A stretch of 64,000 nucleotides of DNA from Achromobacter animicus (GCF_902859585.1 NZ_CADIJM010000001.1:1-64000), one strand, 5' to 3'; positions 54,490 to 63,829 are shown, counted from the stretch's first letter. Numbers and translations: made by a program. The notes: generated from the sequence alone by a model not told the origin.

Positions 54490-55137
54490 TCAGTAGTAGA
54501 TGTCGACGTAATCGGTCAGGCCGCCGCACGCTTCCATCTGCTGCAGGCGCCAGTACTTGCGCTTTCCGGTCGCCTTGAACTCGTAGTCGCCGGTGCGTTC
54601 GCAGCGGCGGCCCTTGTCCGGCGCGTCCAGGATCAGGATCGTGCCGCGCAGCACGAAGCTGTCGCGGCCAATGGAGACGACCTCGCCTTTGACCTTCAAG
54701 GTGCCTTCATGGTTGGCCTGCGTGCCTTCCAGGCGCACCACGTCGTTGTCGTCGATCGCGTTCATCTTGCCGCGCTTGGCGGACCACAGCCATTGCAGCG
54801 TGACGCCGCTGTTGTTCAGGAGCCGCTCGTAGGCGGCCTGGTCGTTGATCTGGGTTTTTTGCACGGGCGCCAGGGCGCCGCCGGCCGGCGCCTGCTGTGC
54901 GGGCGCTTGTTGAGCGGGCGCGCGTTGCGCGGGCGCCTGCTGCATCGGGGCTTGTTGAGCCGGAGCCTGCTGCGGGGCCGGCGCCTGGTTGCCCGAATTG
55001 GCGCGCGGGGGGAGGATGGCTGCGCCAGGATCCTTCTGCGCGAAGGCGGCGGCAGAGACGAAGGCCAGGCCCAGCGCGAGAAGCAGCGTTCCGGACTTGC
55101 GTTTGATTCCCGAGGCGCGGGCAACGTGAGTTTGCAT
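54490..55137 (-). CDS. Exported protein with QAP repeats, unknown function
   Basis: About 215 residues from ATG 55137 (TTG 55149 is also in frame). A long signal peptide ends at SAAAFAQ. Residues about 45-75 are a low-complexity QQAPAQQAP-type region with proline-rich character. The C-terminal part (about 85-215) contains LLNNSGVTLQWLWSAKRGKMNAIDDNDVVRLEGTQANHEGTLKVKGEV and two cysteines (RRCERTGDYEFK and QMEACGG) that could form a disulphide. No family was recognised. Confidence 0.72.
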   Translation of the reverse strand: MQTHVARASGIKRKSGTLLLALGLAFVSAAAFAQKDPGAAILPPRANSGNQAPAPQQAPAQQAPMQQAPAQRAPAQQAPAQQAPAGGALAPVQKTQINDQAAYERLLNNSGVTLQWLWSAKRGKMNAIDDNDVVRLEGTQANHEGTLKVKGEVVSIGRDSFVLRGTILILDAPDKGRRCERTGDYEFKATGKRKYWRLQQMEACGGLTDYVDIYY

Positions 55138-55332
55138 GGTCTGTATCAAGAGAGGAGAGGGATGCGCCGTCTTTCGTCTTGATGGGGCCCGGTCATCGAC
55201 CCTGACCCCGATTACGGCACGGGCGCCAACTTATCACGCCCGAGCGCGCAAATAATTGCGGGGTTTACCGTAGCTGTATCCATTCGTTAGGCGGAAAACA
55301 GAATGCTTCACCCTGCCGTAATCTGAAGGTGT

Positions 55333-55815
55333 TCACGCCCTGCGCCGCACATTCTCTTCATGCAGTGCGCGCACCTGTTCGACGAATTCCGGCACCGGCC
55401 CTTCAGCCTGGATGCCGTCGACCACTTCGGAGATGGGCAGAGGCCGCACGGCCGACGGTGGCACGCCCCAACCGCGCATCCATTCGGCGTACTGGGCCGA
55501 CGACACGGCGTAGACGATCCGGCCAAGTCCCACCCAGCCGTGCGCCGCGGAACACATCGAACAGTGCTCGCCGGACGTGTACACCGTGCAGGCCGCACGC
55601 TCGGCTTGCGGCACATTGTTGGCGGCCCAGCGGGCAATCTCGAATTCCGGATGCCGCGTACGGTCGCCGCTGGAGACGTGGTTGTGGTCTTCAAACAGCA
55701 CCCGCCCGTCGCCCGACACCAGCACCGATCCAAACGGCTGGTCGCCCGCATCGAGCGCCTGTCGGGCCAGCTCGACGCAGCGTGCCAGGTGCTTCTTGTC
55801 CTCTTCGGTAATCAC
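55333..55815 (-). CDS. Nucleoside deaminase, cytidine-deaminase superfamily
   Basis: About 160 residues from GTG 55815, seven bases after AAGGAGA; the frame continues to TTG 55833. Zinc-site motifs are HPEFEIARWA (His and Glu) and SGEHCSMC, where the usual PCxxC has EHC before SMC. The family deaminates guanine, tRNA adenosine or cytosine. The length fits guanine/nucleoside deaminases rather than tRNA-specific TadA, whose recognition helix is absent. Confidence 0.85.
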   Translation of the reverse strand: MITEEDKKHLARCVELARQALDAGDQPFGSVLVSGDGRVLFEDHNHVSSGDRTRHPEFEIARWAANNVPQAERAACTVYTSGEHCSMCSAAHGWVGLGRIVYAVSSAQYAEWMRGWGVPPSAVRPLPISEVVDGIQAEGPVPEFVEQVRALHEENVRRRA

Positions 55816-55872
55816 GCGTGATCTCCTTGTCAAAATCGAGGCCGGCGCGGACCTCCCGCGCCGGCGCAGTCG

Positions 55873-56466
55873 CTACAGCAGCAGCGGCGAAATCTTGCTG
55901 CCATCCACCGACACGCCCGCCATCAGGCCGCCGTTGTTCATCACGAAGCCGACGATGGGTTGCTGCGCGGTGTTGGAATCGATGCTGCCGTTGACGCCCA
56001 CGTTGGCCACGGCGACGGTCGCGTCCGCGCCGATGGTCCAGCCGCTGCTGGCCCGGAACTTGGCCAGCGCGTCGTCCGTCATGAAAAGCAGCACCATCGC
56101 CTTGGACTGCGCGCCCGCCTGAAAGCCGATGGATCCGCCCGTAATGCTGTAGTAGCCCTTGTCCTGACCGCTGACCTGCAGCACGCCTGTCCCATGCTGG
56201 GCGCCCACGATGAAGCTGGCGCTCAGCACCGCCGGAAACACCAGGACGCCCCGGGCGCGTTCCACCAGTTGCCGTGATTGCGGCGAGGATTCATATAGCT
56301 TGGACAGCGTGGCCGCCGTGGCGGCATCCAGTTCCTGACGCTTTTCGGCGGCGGTGGCCGTAGCGCGCGAATCCGTCGTGGTGCAGCCCGTAAAAAGAAA
56401 ACCTGCCATGCCCAACGTGATGGCGGCGACGGCAGTCCTGCGGAATTTCGAAGTGATATCAAGCAT
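55873..56466 (-). CDS. SYLF-domain lipid-binding lipoprotein
   Basis: About 197 residues from ATG 56466. A signal peptide with lipobox (ITLGMAGFLFTGC) implies a lipoprotein. The SYLF domain follows: ARGVLVFPAVLSASFIVGAQHGTGVL, YYSITGGSIGFQAGAQSKAMVLLFMTDDAL and VAVANVGVNGSIDSN. SYLF/Ysc84 proteins bind phosphoinositides in eukaryotes; the role in bacteria is unknown. An AGGAAG precedes the start. Confidence 0.9.
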   Translation of the reverse strand: MLDITSKFRRTAVAAITLGMAGFLFTGCTTTDSRATATAAEKRQELDAATAATLSKLYESSPQSRQLVERARGVLVFPAVLSASFIVGAQHGTGVLQVSGQDKGYYSITGGSIGFQAGAQSKAMVLLFMTDDALAKFRASSGWTIGADATVAVANVGVNGSIDSNTAQQPIVGFVMNNGGLMAGVSVDGSKISPLLL

Positions 56467-56682
56467 TTGCGCTTCCTTTTTGTGGGTGACCAACGAGGTA
56501 CATCAAATCATCTCCTGGCTGGAGATTACCCCGGCTCGCGCGAGGAGGCGACGGGTGTAGGCCGTTCGGGGTGAAAAAGTGTTTGCTTCCGGGTCGGTCG
56601 CGAGCGCTTGCGGTGCCCGGTTCTGCCGGCTCGTCGAATCCACTCAGCGCAAGACCGAATCCCCTCGGTTTAACATCGCGCC

Positions 56683-57729
56683 ATGCTTCTCATCATCTTT
56701 CTCTGGATCGCACTCGCGATCGTGGTCGGCTTCATGGCCAAGCGTCGCGGGCGCAATGGCATTGGGTGGGCCTTGCTTGCCGGCCTGATCAGTGCGCCGG
56801 TCGCGGGCATTTTCCTCAAACGCATTCCCAACCGGTCGCCGCTCGCCAGCCAGCCGCTTCTTTCCACGCATATCGAATGCCTGCATTGCGGCGAGCGCAT
56901 TCTGCGTGAGGCGCGCGTGTGCCGGCATTGCGGCGGGGACGTGACCGACGCGGGTCTGACGGCCGTACGGCAAGCGATGCCTGTCGGGTACTGGTTCGAC
57001 CTGCCCGACCCCGCATTCAAGCTGATGCGGACTGCGGACCGCGTGGCGTTGATAAAGCCTGTTCCGCCGTGGATCGTGGTGGACCAGTCGCTTGACTCCA
57101 TCGTTATTGGCAGCCGCTGGCCCGGAAAGCTCTGGCGCGTGCGCGTCGAGAAGCAGGGTGATATGTCCGATCTGGTTGCGGAGCCGGGCTACTGGCGCGC
57201 CAGTGCCATCGAATTGCTGGAAGCGCTGCCGTTGTCGGTGCTGTTCGGCCCGAAGGGCGAGGCGGTGCTGGAGATCATCGCGCAGATCAATACGCTGTCG
57301 CGCAGCGAGGCGCAGGCGCTGGCCGACAACCTGCCGGAGAACGCCTGGATGGCGTACAGCCGCGCGTGGATGCGCTGGTCGCAAGAGGACGGCGAGTCGG
57401 CTGCGGATGAAGAAAGCAATTGGCGCGGCGCGTTGGCCGCCACGCGGCGGGGCGACAAGGCCCGGTCGCCGGTTCACTCCGGCTTTCTGCTGATCCACAG
57501 CCAACTGCGGCAGCGCGCCGAGCAACTGGACGGCGGCAACGCGTTTACCTTGATCGAGGAAGACGGCGAGACCGAACAGGTGTTGAAGCCGATGTGGCAA
57601 GCGGCTTGCGATGCGCTGCTGTTTGCCGCGATGGCGCGCGCCGCGCCGCAGTATGTGTCCGACGAGGACGCGGTCACGTTGCTGCACGCTTGGACCCGCG
57701 TGCTCAGTCGTGAAAGCGAGCGCGCTTGA
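56683..57729 (+). CDS. Membrane-anchored zinc-ribbon protein, unknown function
   Basis: A 348-residue protein with one or two membrane helices at the N-terminus (MLLIIFLWIALAIVVGFMA and GWALLAGLISAPVAGIF), then a short zinc ribbon ECLHCGERI...CRHCGG (two CxxC pairs) at about 65-87. The remaining 250 residues carry no recognised domain. It is convergent with the next gene, three bases apart. Confidence 0.72.
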   Translation: MLLIIFLWIALAIVVGFMAKRRGRNGIGWALLAGLISAPVAGIFLKRIPNRSPLASQPLLSTHIECLHCGERILREARVCRHCGGDVTDAGLTAVRQAMPVGYWFDLPDPAFKLMRTADRVALIKPVPPWIVVDQSLDSIVIGSRWPGKLWRVRVEKQGDMSDLVAEPGYWRASAIELLEALPLSVLFGPKGEAVLEIIAQINTLSRSEAQALADNLPENAWMAYSRAWMRWSQEDGESAADEESNWRGALAATRRGDKARSPVHSGFLLIHSQLRQRAEQLDGGNAFTLIEEDGETEQVLKPMWQAACDALLFAAMARAAPQYVSDEDAVTLLHAWTRVLSRESERA

Positions 57730-57732
57730 GAT

Positions 57733-58311
57733 TCACCACATCGATTCGTTCAGGATCTTCCGGGCACGCTTGAACGTGATGACCGCTGCGCCGGCCGCCA
57801 GAATCAGTGCGATCCACCCGTTCATGTTGAATTTCATCTTGCGCGCGTAGTTCGCGTCGTGCACCAGCTTTGCATCGACCAGCGTTTCACCGTTCTTGCG
57901 CACGCCATAAACCCGGACGGGAATGGCCATGTTGTACTGAAGCGCAATCGTGCTGTCGGCAAGCTGCGCATCGTTTTCCTGCACCGCAAACTCTACTTGC
58001 TCACCCTCGGTATACGGAACTCTGTAGGTCGCTTCATAAAACTTGAACACCATGTAGGGATAGTTGCCTGAATACACGCAGAGCGCGCCATAGTGCTCCC
58101 ACCGCCCGCGAATCTTCGCCCGGGTGTCGCAGCTTGCCACCTTGTCCACCCGCAGGCTGATCGTGTTCAGCTTCGCGGGGTCATAGGGCAGACGGACGTC
58201 TTTTGCCGCGTTGAAGCAGTAGATGGCGACGCCGGCAAGCACCAGCGCGGCAATTGCGGGAAGTCGGCAAGGCAGGAGGGCGCGTTTCCAGTCAGCCAGC
58301 TCACTGCTCAT
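57733..58311 (-). CDS. Membrane protein with DUF3592-like fold, unknown function
   Basis: A 192-residue protein with two membrane segments: LPAIAALVLAGVAIYCF near the N-terminus and IALILAAGAAVITF near the C-terminus. The periplasmic part has two cysteines (ASCDTRAKIRGRW, LCVYSGNYP) and a YRVPYTEGEQVEF loop followed by GVRKNGETLVDAKLVHD, similar in layout to DUF3592 proteins. Function is unknown. Confidence 0.68.
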   Translation of the reverse strand: MSSELADWKRALLPCRLPAIAALVLAGVAIYCFNAAKDVRLPYDPAKLNTISLRVDKVASCDTRAKIRGRWEHYGALCVYSGNYPYMVFKFYEATYRVPYTEGEQVEFAVQENDAQLADSTIALQYNMAIPVRVYGVRKNGETLVDAKLVHDANYARKMKFNMNGWIALILAAGAAVITFKRARKILNESMW

Positions 58312-58451
58312 GCTGGCTGACTCGGGAACGCGAACGGCGGTTGTTGGGGCCTTGGTCGATTTTCATGACGCGCGCTGCAGAATTTGCGAGCGCTGATTTT
58401 AAACAGGCGCTGAAGCAAGCGTTGAATCACGCGCGCTGCTGCGACGCCTTC

Positions 58452-59240
58452 CTACTTCGGATCGCAGTGATTCCGGAACGCCTTCTCGCCCGCGTCGGAG
58501 ACCTCGACCCACTTCTGATCCGGCGGCGCATCCTGCACATAGCTGTCGTGCCAGTTCCACCACTTGTACGGCGGCGTCTGCGGATAGCCCGCAGGGGAAT
58601 CTTCCCAGGTCTCCTGCCGTCCCAGCGGCGTGATGTCCAGGTAGTTCCACGTGCCGCCCATCTGCTCGTCGCCACGGTTGTTCAGGAAGTAAGTGCGATA
58701 AATGCGGTCGCCGTCGCGAAAGAACACGTTGGTGCCGTGCCATTCGTCCACGCCGAAGTCCGCATCGAAGCTGTCGGTCAGCGTGAACCACGGCATCGTC
58801 CAGCCCATGTGCGCCTTCAGCCGTTCAATGTCCGCCTGCGGCGCGCGGGACACGAAGACCAGCGTCGTGTCGCGGGCGTTCAGGTGTGCCAGATGCGCAA
58901 CCTGGTCCGCCACCATCGAACAGCCTCGGCACGCGTGATCCGGCCAGCCGAATACGCCAGGCTCGTGAAACGCGCGGTAGACGATGAGTTGCCGGCGGCC
59001 GTCGAACAGGTCGCGCAGCGTGACCTTGCCGGATGGGCCATCAAAGATGTATTCCTTGTCCACCGCTGTCCAGGGCATGCGGCGGCGCTCCGCAGCCAGC
59101 GCGTCGCGGGCGCGGGTGTGCGCCTTTTCCTTGATGAGCAGTTGTTGGCGGGCGGCTTCCCAGTCTTCAGCGGATACGACCGGGGGCGTCTGCATGGCGG
59201 CGTGGGCGCCGTTGCCTGCGGATGCTGGGGGTGTGGTCAT
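58452..59240 (-). CDS. DUF899-family thioredoxin-like protein
   Basis: A 262-residue protein of the DUF899 family with a thioredoxin-like core. The redox-type CxxC is CRGCSMVADQV near residue 107, preceded by YRAFHEPGVFGWPDHA. Further family marks are PWFTLTDSFDADFGVDEWHGTNVFFRDGD and YKWWNWHDSY. Function is unknown; a redox or detoxifying role is possible. Confidence 0.87.
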   Translation of the reverse strand: MTTPPASAGNGAHAAMQTPPVVSAEDWEAARQQLLIKEKAHTRARDALAAERRRMPWTAVDKEYIFDGPSGKVTLRDLFDGRRQLIVYRAFHEPGVFGWPDHACRGCSMVADQVAHLAHLNARDTTLVFVSRAPQADIERLKAHMGWTMPWFTLTDSFDADFGVDEWHGTNVFFRDGDRIYRTYFLNNRGDEQMGGTWNYLDITPLGRQETWEDSPAGYPQTPPYKWWNWHDSYVQDAPPDQKWVEVSDAGEKAFRNHCDPK

Positions 59241-59399
59241 GGGGTGATCCTCCTGGTGTCTTTAGTTCCCGTGCGCCCTGTTCGGGCGGGGGGAATGGGA
59301 ACAGTGTGGCACCGGGAGGGACGGGACAGGAGTAACAAATCTGGCGCGAAAGTGCGCCAGACGCGTGCCGCACGTTGAGCGCGATCCGTTCGTTCTGCG

Positions 59400-60299
59400 T
59401 CAGACGGGGATCAGCGCTGCCTCCCGCGGCATGGCCTGTGCGGTCCACCCCCGCAGGCTTTCGCGCAACAGCGACACGGCGGCCTGGCCGCTTTCGTTCA
59501 GACGATGCGCCGCGTACAGGCCAAATTGCGCGCTCAGCGGCAACGCGCCTTCATCGCCGATGGAAATCACGCGCATGGTGTCGGGCCGCAGACACTCGGT
59601 CGTCAACAAGGCCACGCCCAGGCCGTTCTCGACAGCCGCGATCGTGGCGCCCACGTTGTGACTGGTCAGCGACACCCGAAAATCCCGCCCCGACGCCGTC
59701 AGCGCATCGAATGCCAGCCGGCGCCAGGAGCACGGTTCGGCATAGACGATCACGTCCAGCGGCTGGTCCGGGTCCAGGGTTTCGTCGATGCCGCATGCCC
59801 AATGCAGATCCACGGTCCAGGACTCGATGGGTTCATCGACAAAGCCCACGCAGGCGCCCACGGCCACGTCCAGCGTGCCGTCCTGCCAACGCGCGGCAAG
59901 TCGCTCGCCGTCGTCGATGACAACGTCCAGATGCAGATTGGGACACGAGCGCCGCAACCGGCCCAGCGCCGCCGGCAAGGCGGCCACCGCCACGTCCTCG
60001 GACAGCCCGATGCGAACGCTGCCGGCGACCGCGCGCTCGCGCAGCCGCGCTGCGGCCGCCTCGCCCAGCGCGAGGATGCGGTTGGCGTAACTGAGCAGCA
60101 CCTCGCCCTCGGTGGTGGGCGCCATGCCGCGGCCGGTTCGATGCAGCAGCCGCTTGCCCACCATTTCCTCCAGACGGCGGATCTGCGTACTGAGCGCCGA
60201 TTGCGCGCGGCCGGATTGGTCCGCTGCGCGGCTCAGGCTGCCGTAGCGGCAGACGGCGACAAAGGTGCGGAGCAGGGCAGGGTCGAAATCGGCTGACAT
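59400..60299 (-). CDS. LysR-family transcriptional regulator
   Basis: About 299 residues from ATG 60299 (TTG 60305 is also in frame). Helix-turn-helix: LLRTFVAVCRYGSLSRAADQSGRAQSALSTQIRRLEEMVGKRLLHRTGRGM; effector domain from about 90 (GSVRIGLSEDVAVAALPAAL). It is divergent from an NADP-dependent oxidoreductase gene, with a 112-base gap, and probably regulates it. A near-perfect inverted repeat CTGAAATC/GATATCAG lies in that gap. Confidence 0.92.
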   Translation of the reverse strand: MSADFDPALLRTFVAVCRYGSLSRAADQSGRAQSALSTQIRRLEEMVGKRLLHRTGRGMAPTTEGEVLLSYANRILALGEAAAARLRERAVAGSVRIGLSEDVAVAALPAALGRLRRSCPNLHLDVVIDDGERLAARWQDGTLDVAVGACVGFVDEPIESWTVDLHWACGIDETLDPDQPLDVIVYAEPCSWRRLAFDALTASGRDFRVSLTSHNVGATIAAVENGLGVALLTTECLRPDTMRVISIGDEGALPLSAQFGLYAAHRLNESGQAAVSLLRESLRGWTAQAMPREAALIPV

Positions 60300-60309
60300 T
60301 ATCAATACC

Positions 60310-60335
60310 TGAAATCTGGTTTACGAGATATCAGT
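60310..60335. promoter_or_regulatory. Imperfect inverted repeat, candidate LysR site
   Basis: CTGAAATC and GATATCAG match at seven of eight positions around a ten-base spacer, in the divergent gap between the LysR and oxidoreductase genes. Regulatory use is inferred from the position. Confidence 0.4.
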
Positions 60336-60411
60336 CTAGCTGTAACCCTGGCGCGTGCCTAGGATGACCCTTGTCGCGAAATGTCCGACTCAACTCAAGG
60401 AACCATCCACC

Positions 60412-61440
60412 ATGACACAACCCCAAAACCTGCGCGTCGTCCTCGCCTCCCGGCCCGTCGGCCGCCCCAAAGCCACCGATTTCCGCGTCGAACGCGTGCC
60501 TGTTCCGGAACCGGCCGACGGTCAGCTGCTGCTGGAAGTTCAGACCCTGTCGCTGGATCCCTACATGCGCTGGCGCGTCAGCGACGAAAAATCCTACGCC
60601 ACGCCCATGGAAATCGGCGATGTGATGGTCGGCGGCACGATTGCCCGTGTTCATACGTCGCGCCATCCCGACTGGCGCGAAGGCGACATCGTCCTGTCGT
60701 CTGCCGGCTGGCAACGCTACGCGCTGTCCGACGGTACCGGCCTGCGCCGGCTCGATCCCGCGAACGCGCCGCCCTCGACCGCGCTGGGCGTGCTGGGCAT
60801 GCCGGGTCTGACGGCCTATGTCGGGCTGCTGAACATCGGCCAACCCAAGCCAGGTGAGAACGTCGTCGTCGCGGCCGCGAGCGGCGCGGTGGGTTCCGTC
60901 GTCGGCCAGATTGCACGCATCAAGGGCGCGCGCGTCGTGGGCATCGCGGGCGGGCCGGAGAAGTGCGCCTTTGTGAAGGAAGAGCTGGGCTTTGATGTGG
61001 TCGTGGACCACCATGCGCCGGATTTTGCGCAGAAGCTGGCCGAAGCCTGCCCTGACGGCATCGACGTGTACTTTGAGAACGTCAGCGGCCATGTGTGGGA
61101 TGCGGTCCTGCCGCTGCTGAACGACTTTGCCCGCGTGCCGGTGTGCGGCCTGATCGCCAACTACAACGACGGCCCCGCCGACCGGAGCGGTCCCGACCGC
61201 CTGCCCGCCACCATGCGCGAAATCCTTTCGCGGCGTATCACCATGAAGGGGTTCATCGTGTTCGATTTCCCGAAGGAACAGGAAGACGAGTTCCTGAACG
61301 TGGCCGGGCAGTGGATCCGCGAGGGCAAGCTGCGGTGGCGCGAGGATGTGGTCGAGGGCCTTGAAAATGCGCCCGAAGCGCTGATCGGTCTGCTCGAAGG
61401 CAAGAACTTCGGGAAGCTGGTGGTGCGAGTGGGGGATTGA
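60412..61440 (+). CDS. NADP-dependent oxidoreductase, MDR family (CurA-like)
   Basis: About 342 residues from ATG 60412, with AAGGA ten bases ahead. It is a zinc-free medium-chain dehydrogenase/reductase: DPYMRWRVSDEKSYATPMEIGDVMVGGTIARV, the NADPH loop VVAAASGAVGSVVGQIARIKGARVVGIAGG at about 146-175 and FENVSGHVWDAVLPLLNDFARVPVCG. Close relatives are CurA and leukotriene B4 12-hydroxydehydrogenase/alkenal reductases. It reduces double bonds of enones; the substrate is unknown. LysR control is likely. Confidence 0.92.
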   Translation: MTQPQNLRVVLASRPVGRPKATDFRVERVPVPEPADGQLLLEVQTLSLDPYMRWRVSDEKSYATPMEIGDVMVGGTIARVHTSRHPDWREGDIVLSSAGWQRYALSDGTGLRRLDPANAPPSTALGVLGMPGLTAYVGLLNIGQPKPGENVVVAAASGAVGSVVGQIARIKGARVVGIAGGPEKCAFVKEELGFDVVVDHHAPDFAQKLAEACPDGIDVYFENVSGHVWDAVLPLLNDFARVPVCGLIANYNDGPADRSGPDRLPATMREILSRRITMKGFIVFDFPKEQEDEFLNVAGQWIREGKLRWREDVVEGLENAPEALIGLLEGKNFGKLVVRVGD

Positions 61441-61468
61441 CGCACTGGCGGTCTGGCATTCAGGCGGC

Positions 61469-61891
61469 CTATTGGCCGATCGTGCGCGCCTTGCTGCGCC
61501 GCGCCTTCGGCTTGGGCGCAACCCCCAGGCGCGGATCGCGCGCCACGGCCAATGCCGCCAGCGTTGCCGCAGTCGATTCGAAGGACTCGCTCGACTGCGG
61601 CAAGTACAGCCACTTGCCCAGCACCGGATGCGGCAAGAGGTCGGGAATGTCCGCCAGCAGCGCCGCATGACGTTCCTGCGACGTGCAGACCATGACCCCG
61701 TTCCACGGATCGTCCCGATCGGCGACGATCAGATACAGCAAGCCGTCCAGATACGCGGCGTCGGCGCCGAACATCTTGCGATGCGTGAAGCTTGCGTCGC
61801 TTTCGAGCGGCTCAAGAATCCACAGCAGCGAATTGGATTTTGCAGCACGCTGTTTGCGGGGAGGAGCGAAAGGATCGGGCGAGTTGCGCAT
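61469..61891 (-). CDS. Small protein resembling the TfoX/MmcQ-type N-terminal fold
   Basis: About 140 residues from ATG 61891. The segment SFTHRKMFGADAAYLDGLLYLIVADRDDPWNGVMVCTSQERHAAL resembles the RKMFG pattern of TfoX N-terminal-like domains. The C-terminus is basic (KPKARRSKARTIG). Function is unknown. It is convergent with the oxidoreductase gene, 28 bases apart. Confidence 0.7.
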   Translation of the reverse strand: MRNSPDPFAPPRKQRAAKSNSLLWILEPLESDASFTHRKMFGADAAYLDGLLYLIVADRDDPWNGVMVCTSQERHAALLADIPDLLPHPVLGKWLYLPQSSESFESTAATLAALAVARDPRLGVAPKPKARRSKARTIGQ

Positions 61892-61936
61892 GGATGGGAA
61901 GCGGTCGGGCAGGGCACAGCGACTATGCCACACCGG

Positions 61937-63829
61937 CTACTGCTCGAACAACGGCGCCAGTGGCAAAAGCGGCCCATACTTCTTCAGCTTTTCCCACGCC
62001 TCGGCCGCCTGGCGCAGTTCCTCGTTCTTGCGCGCCTCCTCCAGGATTTCGTCGATTCGCGGCGCCAGTGCGACGGACAGGTCGATGATGTCGTTGGCGG
62101 TGTAGCCACGCTCCCAGCGTGCGCGTAACGTCACGTCATCACCCTTGGCCCGCATGGCACGCGTCGCTTCTTTCAGCAGGGCCTTGCGCTGATCCGCATT
62201 GAGCCGCTCGGCAAACGAGATGCCCGCCACCAGGCCCTGGACCACGCCTTTCTCCCGATACCCGGTGGTAGCCGCCACCTCGCTCGCGACGCTGCGGCTG
62301 ATGACCTTGGGCGCCAGGTTGTCGCGGATCCAGCTTCGGCTTAACCGCAGCAATCCAGCGCTAAGACCGTGGCCGAATCCCGTGCGCATCCCTTCCGCGC
62401 GCGCCGCTTCCTGCGCTTCGGCGTAGGTCATCGCAAATTGCACCATCAGCATGATCGCGTCCTGCGGGCCGGGCATCAGGAAGTCGGCCACCCAGCCGGC
62501 GGCGCTGCCGATCTTGCTCAACGCTGAGGCCGCGCGGCCTTGGACTTTCAGGACCGATCCGGCTTCTTCGGCCAGCGCGGCGGTGGTGGTGGCGGGCGCG
62601 GACGCAGCTTTCTTGCCGAAGCGTTGTTCAAATTCCTCCATCCGAGGCGGGCCGGCGGGGACCTTGGGCTGTTCGCCGGGAATGCGGGGTTTGGTGGCGG
62701 GTTGTTCGACGGGGAGTTGGGGCAGGGATCCTCTTGGCCGGGGGCGTCCCACGTTATCCGGGTGCTGAACGAACTTTTCGTCGGGTAGCCCGGCTCGCAC
62801 GGCGGGGTCGCGCATGGTCGATAAGGATCGATAGTGACCCGTACCATCGTTCCAGGTTTTGACCTTGCCGCTCTCGAAATCCACTTGGCCCGCCCAGTTG
62901 ACGCGTTCGCCGCGCGCCGCTTCGGTGTGACCATATCCGCCGCCGACCGTCCTCTTCGACTTGACGGCGAAGATCTCGCCGTCTTTCACTACAAAGTCAT
63001 AGTTGCCGCGCGCCGTGCGGACGTACTTTGGGCCGACCTCCTTCCACGTGCCGTTGACGTTCCTGAGCCGGACGACTTCGCCCGACGATCCCGGCGCCGG
63101 CAGATCCCTGGGCAGATTGCCATAGGTCGGACCGCTTGCGTCGCGCTGGAGAAGACGGGCGCCGTGCGCGCTCATCGACGATTGCTGAACCACGTGCGCC
63201 AGCTCATGCGCCAGCAGCGCGCGGCCTGCGGTCGTGCCCGGCGCGTACTGACCCGCGTTCAGAACGATGTGATGGCCGACGGTATAGGCCCGGGCGTCAA
63301 CGGCATTTGCAGAAGCAATCGCCAGCGCATCGGAATGCAGCTGGACGTGGCTGAAGTCGCGCTGGAAACGAGACTCCATGAAGGCGCGGGTATGCGCATC
63401 GAGGGGACGGCCTTGGATGGATAGCACGTCGCGAAGGCCAGGAATGTCATCGAGCGATGCCGCGTTGCGCGGCTCGGCCGGCCGCAGAAGCGGGGGCGGT
63501 GGAACCGGTGTGGGTTGCAAGGTGGACGGCACGGCGCCGTGCGCCTGGTCGTCTTGGGATTGCGGCATGCGCATCACGTGTCCGGACATGCGATGCGCTT
63601 CCTGCTCTGACGCGTCGCCGGGATGACTGATCGCAAGGTGCGTGCCGGGGGGATGCACGGATATCGCGGAGACCGAATGAACCGGACGCCACCGCTGAAG
63701 TTTCGTATCGCGCGCAGCCCCATCTGGCGGCGTGCGCGACGCTGCACGCTTATCCGCCGCGTCCCGTTTGCGGCTTGCGGCCGGCCCTTTGTGAACCGCC
63801 GCCTTGGGCTTTTGCACGAAAGCGCGCAT
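61937..63829 (-). CDS. DUF4157 (eCIS core domain) protein, possible toxin or effector
   Basis: A 630-residue protein with GGAG six bases before its ATG. A basic N-terminal tail is followed by the DUF4157 prelude LAISHPGDASEQEAHRMSG (about 65-83) and the domain itself, RPLDAHTRAFMESRFQRDFSHVQLHSDALA to the zinc-peptidase-like HELAHVVQQ (208-216). DUF4157 is found in extracellular contractile injection system cargo and polymorphic toxins. Residues about 250-335 hold GEIFAVKSKR...GERVNWAGQVDFESGKVKTWNDGTGHYR, a module resembling toxin regions that end in SGHYRP. A proline-rich linker and an unassigned C-terminus (about 430-630), with a hydrophobic patch, follow. No injection system genes are in the window. 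Confidence 0.85.
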   Translation of the reverse strand: MRAFVQKPKAAVHKGPAASRKRDAADKRAASRTPPDGAARDTKLQRWRPVHSVSAISVHPPGTHLAISHPGDASEQEAHRMSGHVMRMPQSQDDQAHGAVPSTLQPTPVPPPPLLRPAEPRNAASLDDIPGLRDVLSIQGRPLDAHTRAFMESRFQRDFSHVQLHSDALAIASANAVDARAYTVGHHIVLNAGQYAPGTTAGRALLAHELAHVVQQSSMSAHGARLLQRDASGPTYGNLPRDLPAPGSSGEVVRLRNVNGTWKEVGPKYVRTARGNYDFVVKDGEIFAVKSKRTVGGGYGHTEAARGERVNWAGQVDFESGKVKTWNDGTGHYRSLSTMRDPAVRAGLPDEKFVQHPDNVGRPRPRGSLPQLPVEQPATKPRIPGEQPKVPAGPPRMEEFEQRFGKKAASAPATTTAALAEEAGSVLKVQGRAASALSKIGSAAGWVADFLMPGPQDAIMLMVQFAMTYAEAQEAARAEGMRTGFGHGLSAGLLRLSRSWIRDNLAPKVISRSVASEVAATTGYREKGVVQGLVAGISFAERLNADQRKALLKEATRAMRAKGDDVTLRARWERGYTANDIIDLSVALAPRIDEILEEARKNEELRQAAEAWEKLKKYGPLLPLAPLFEQ

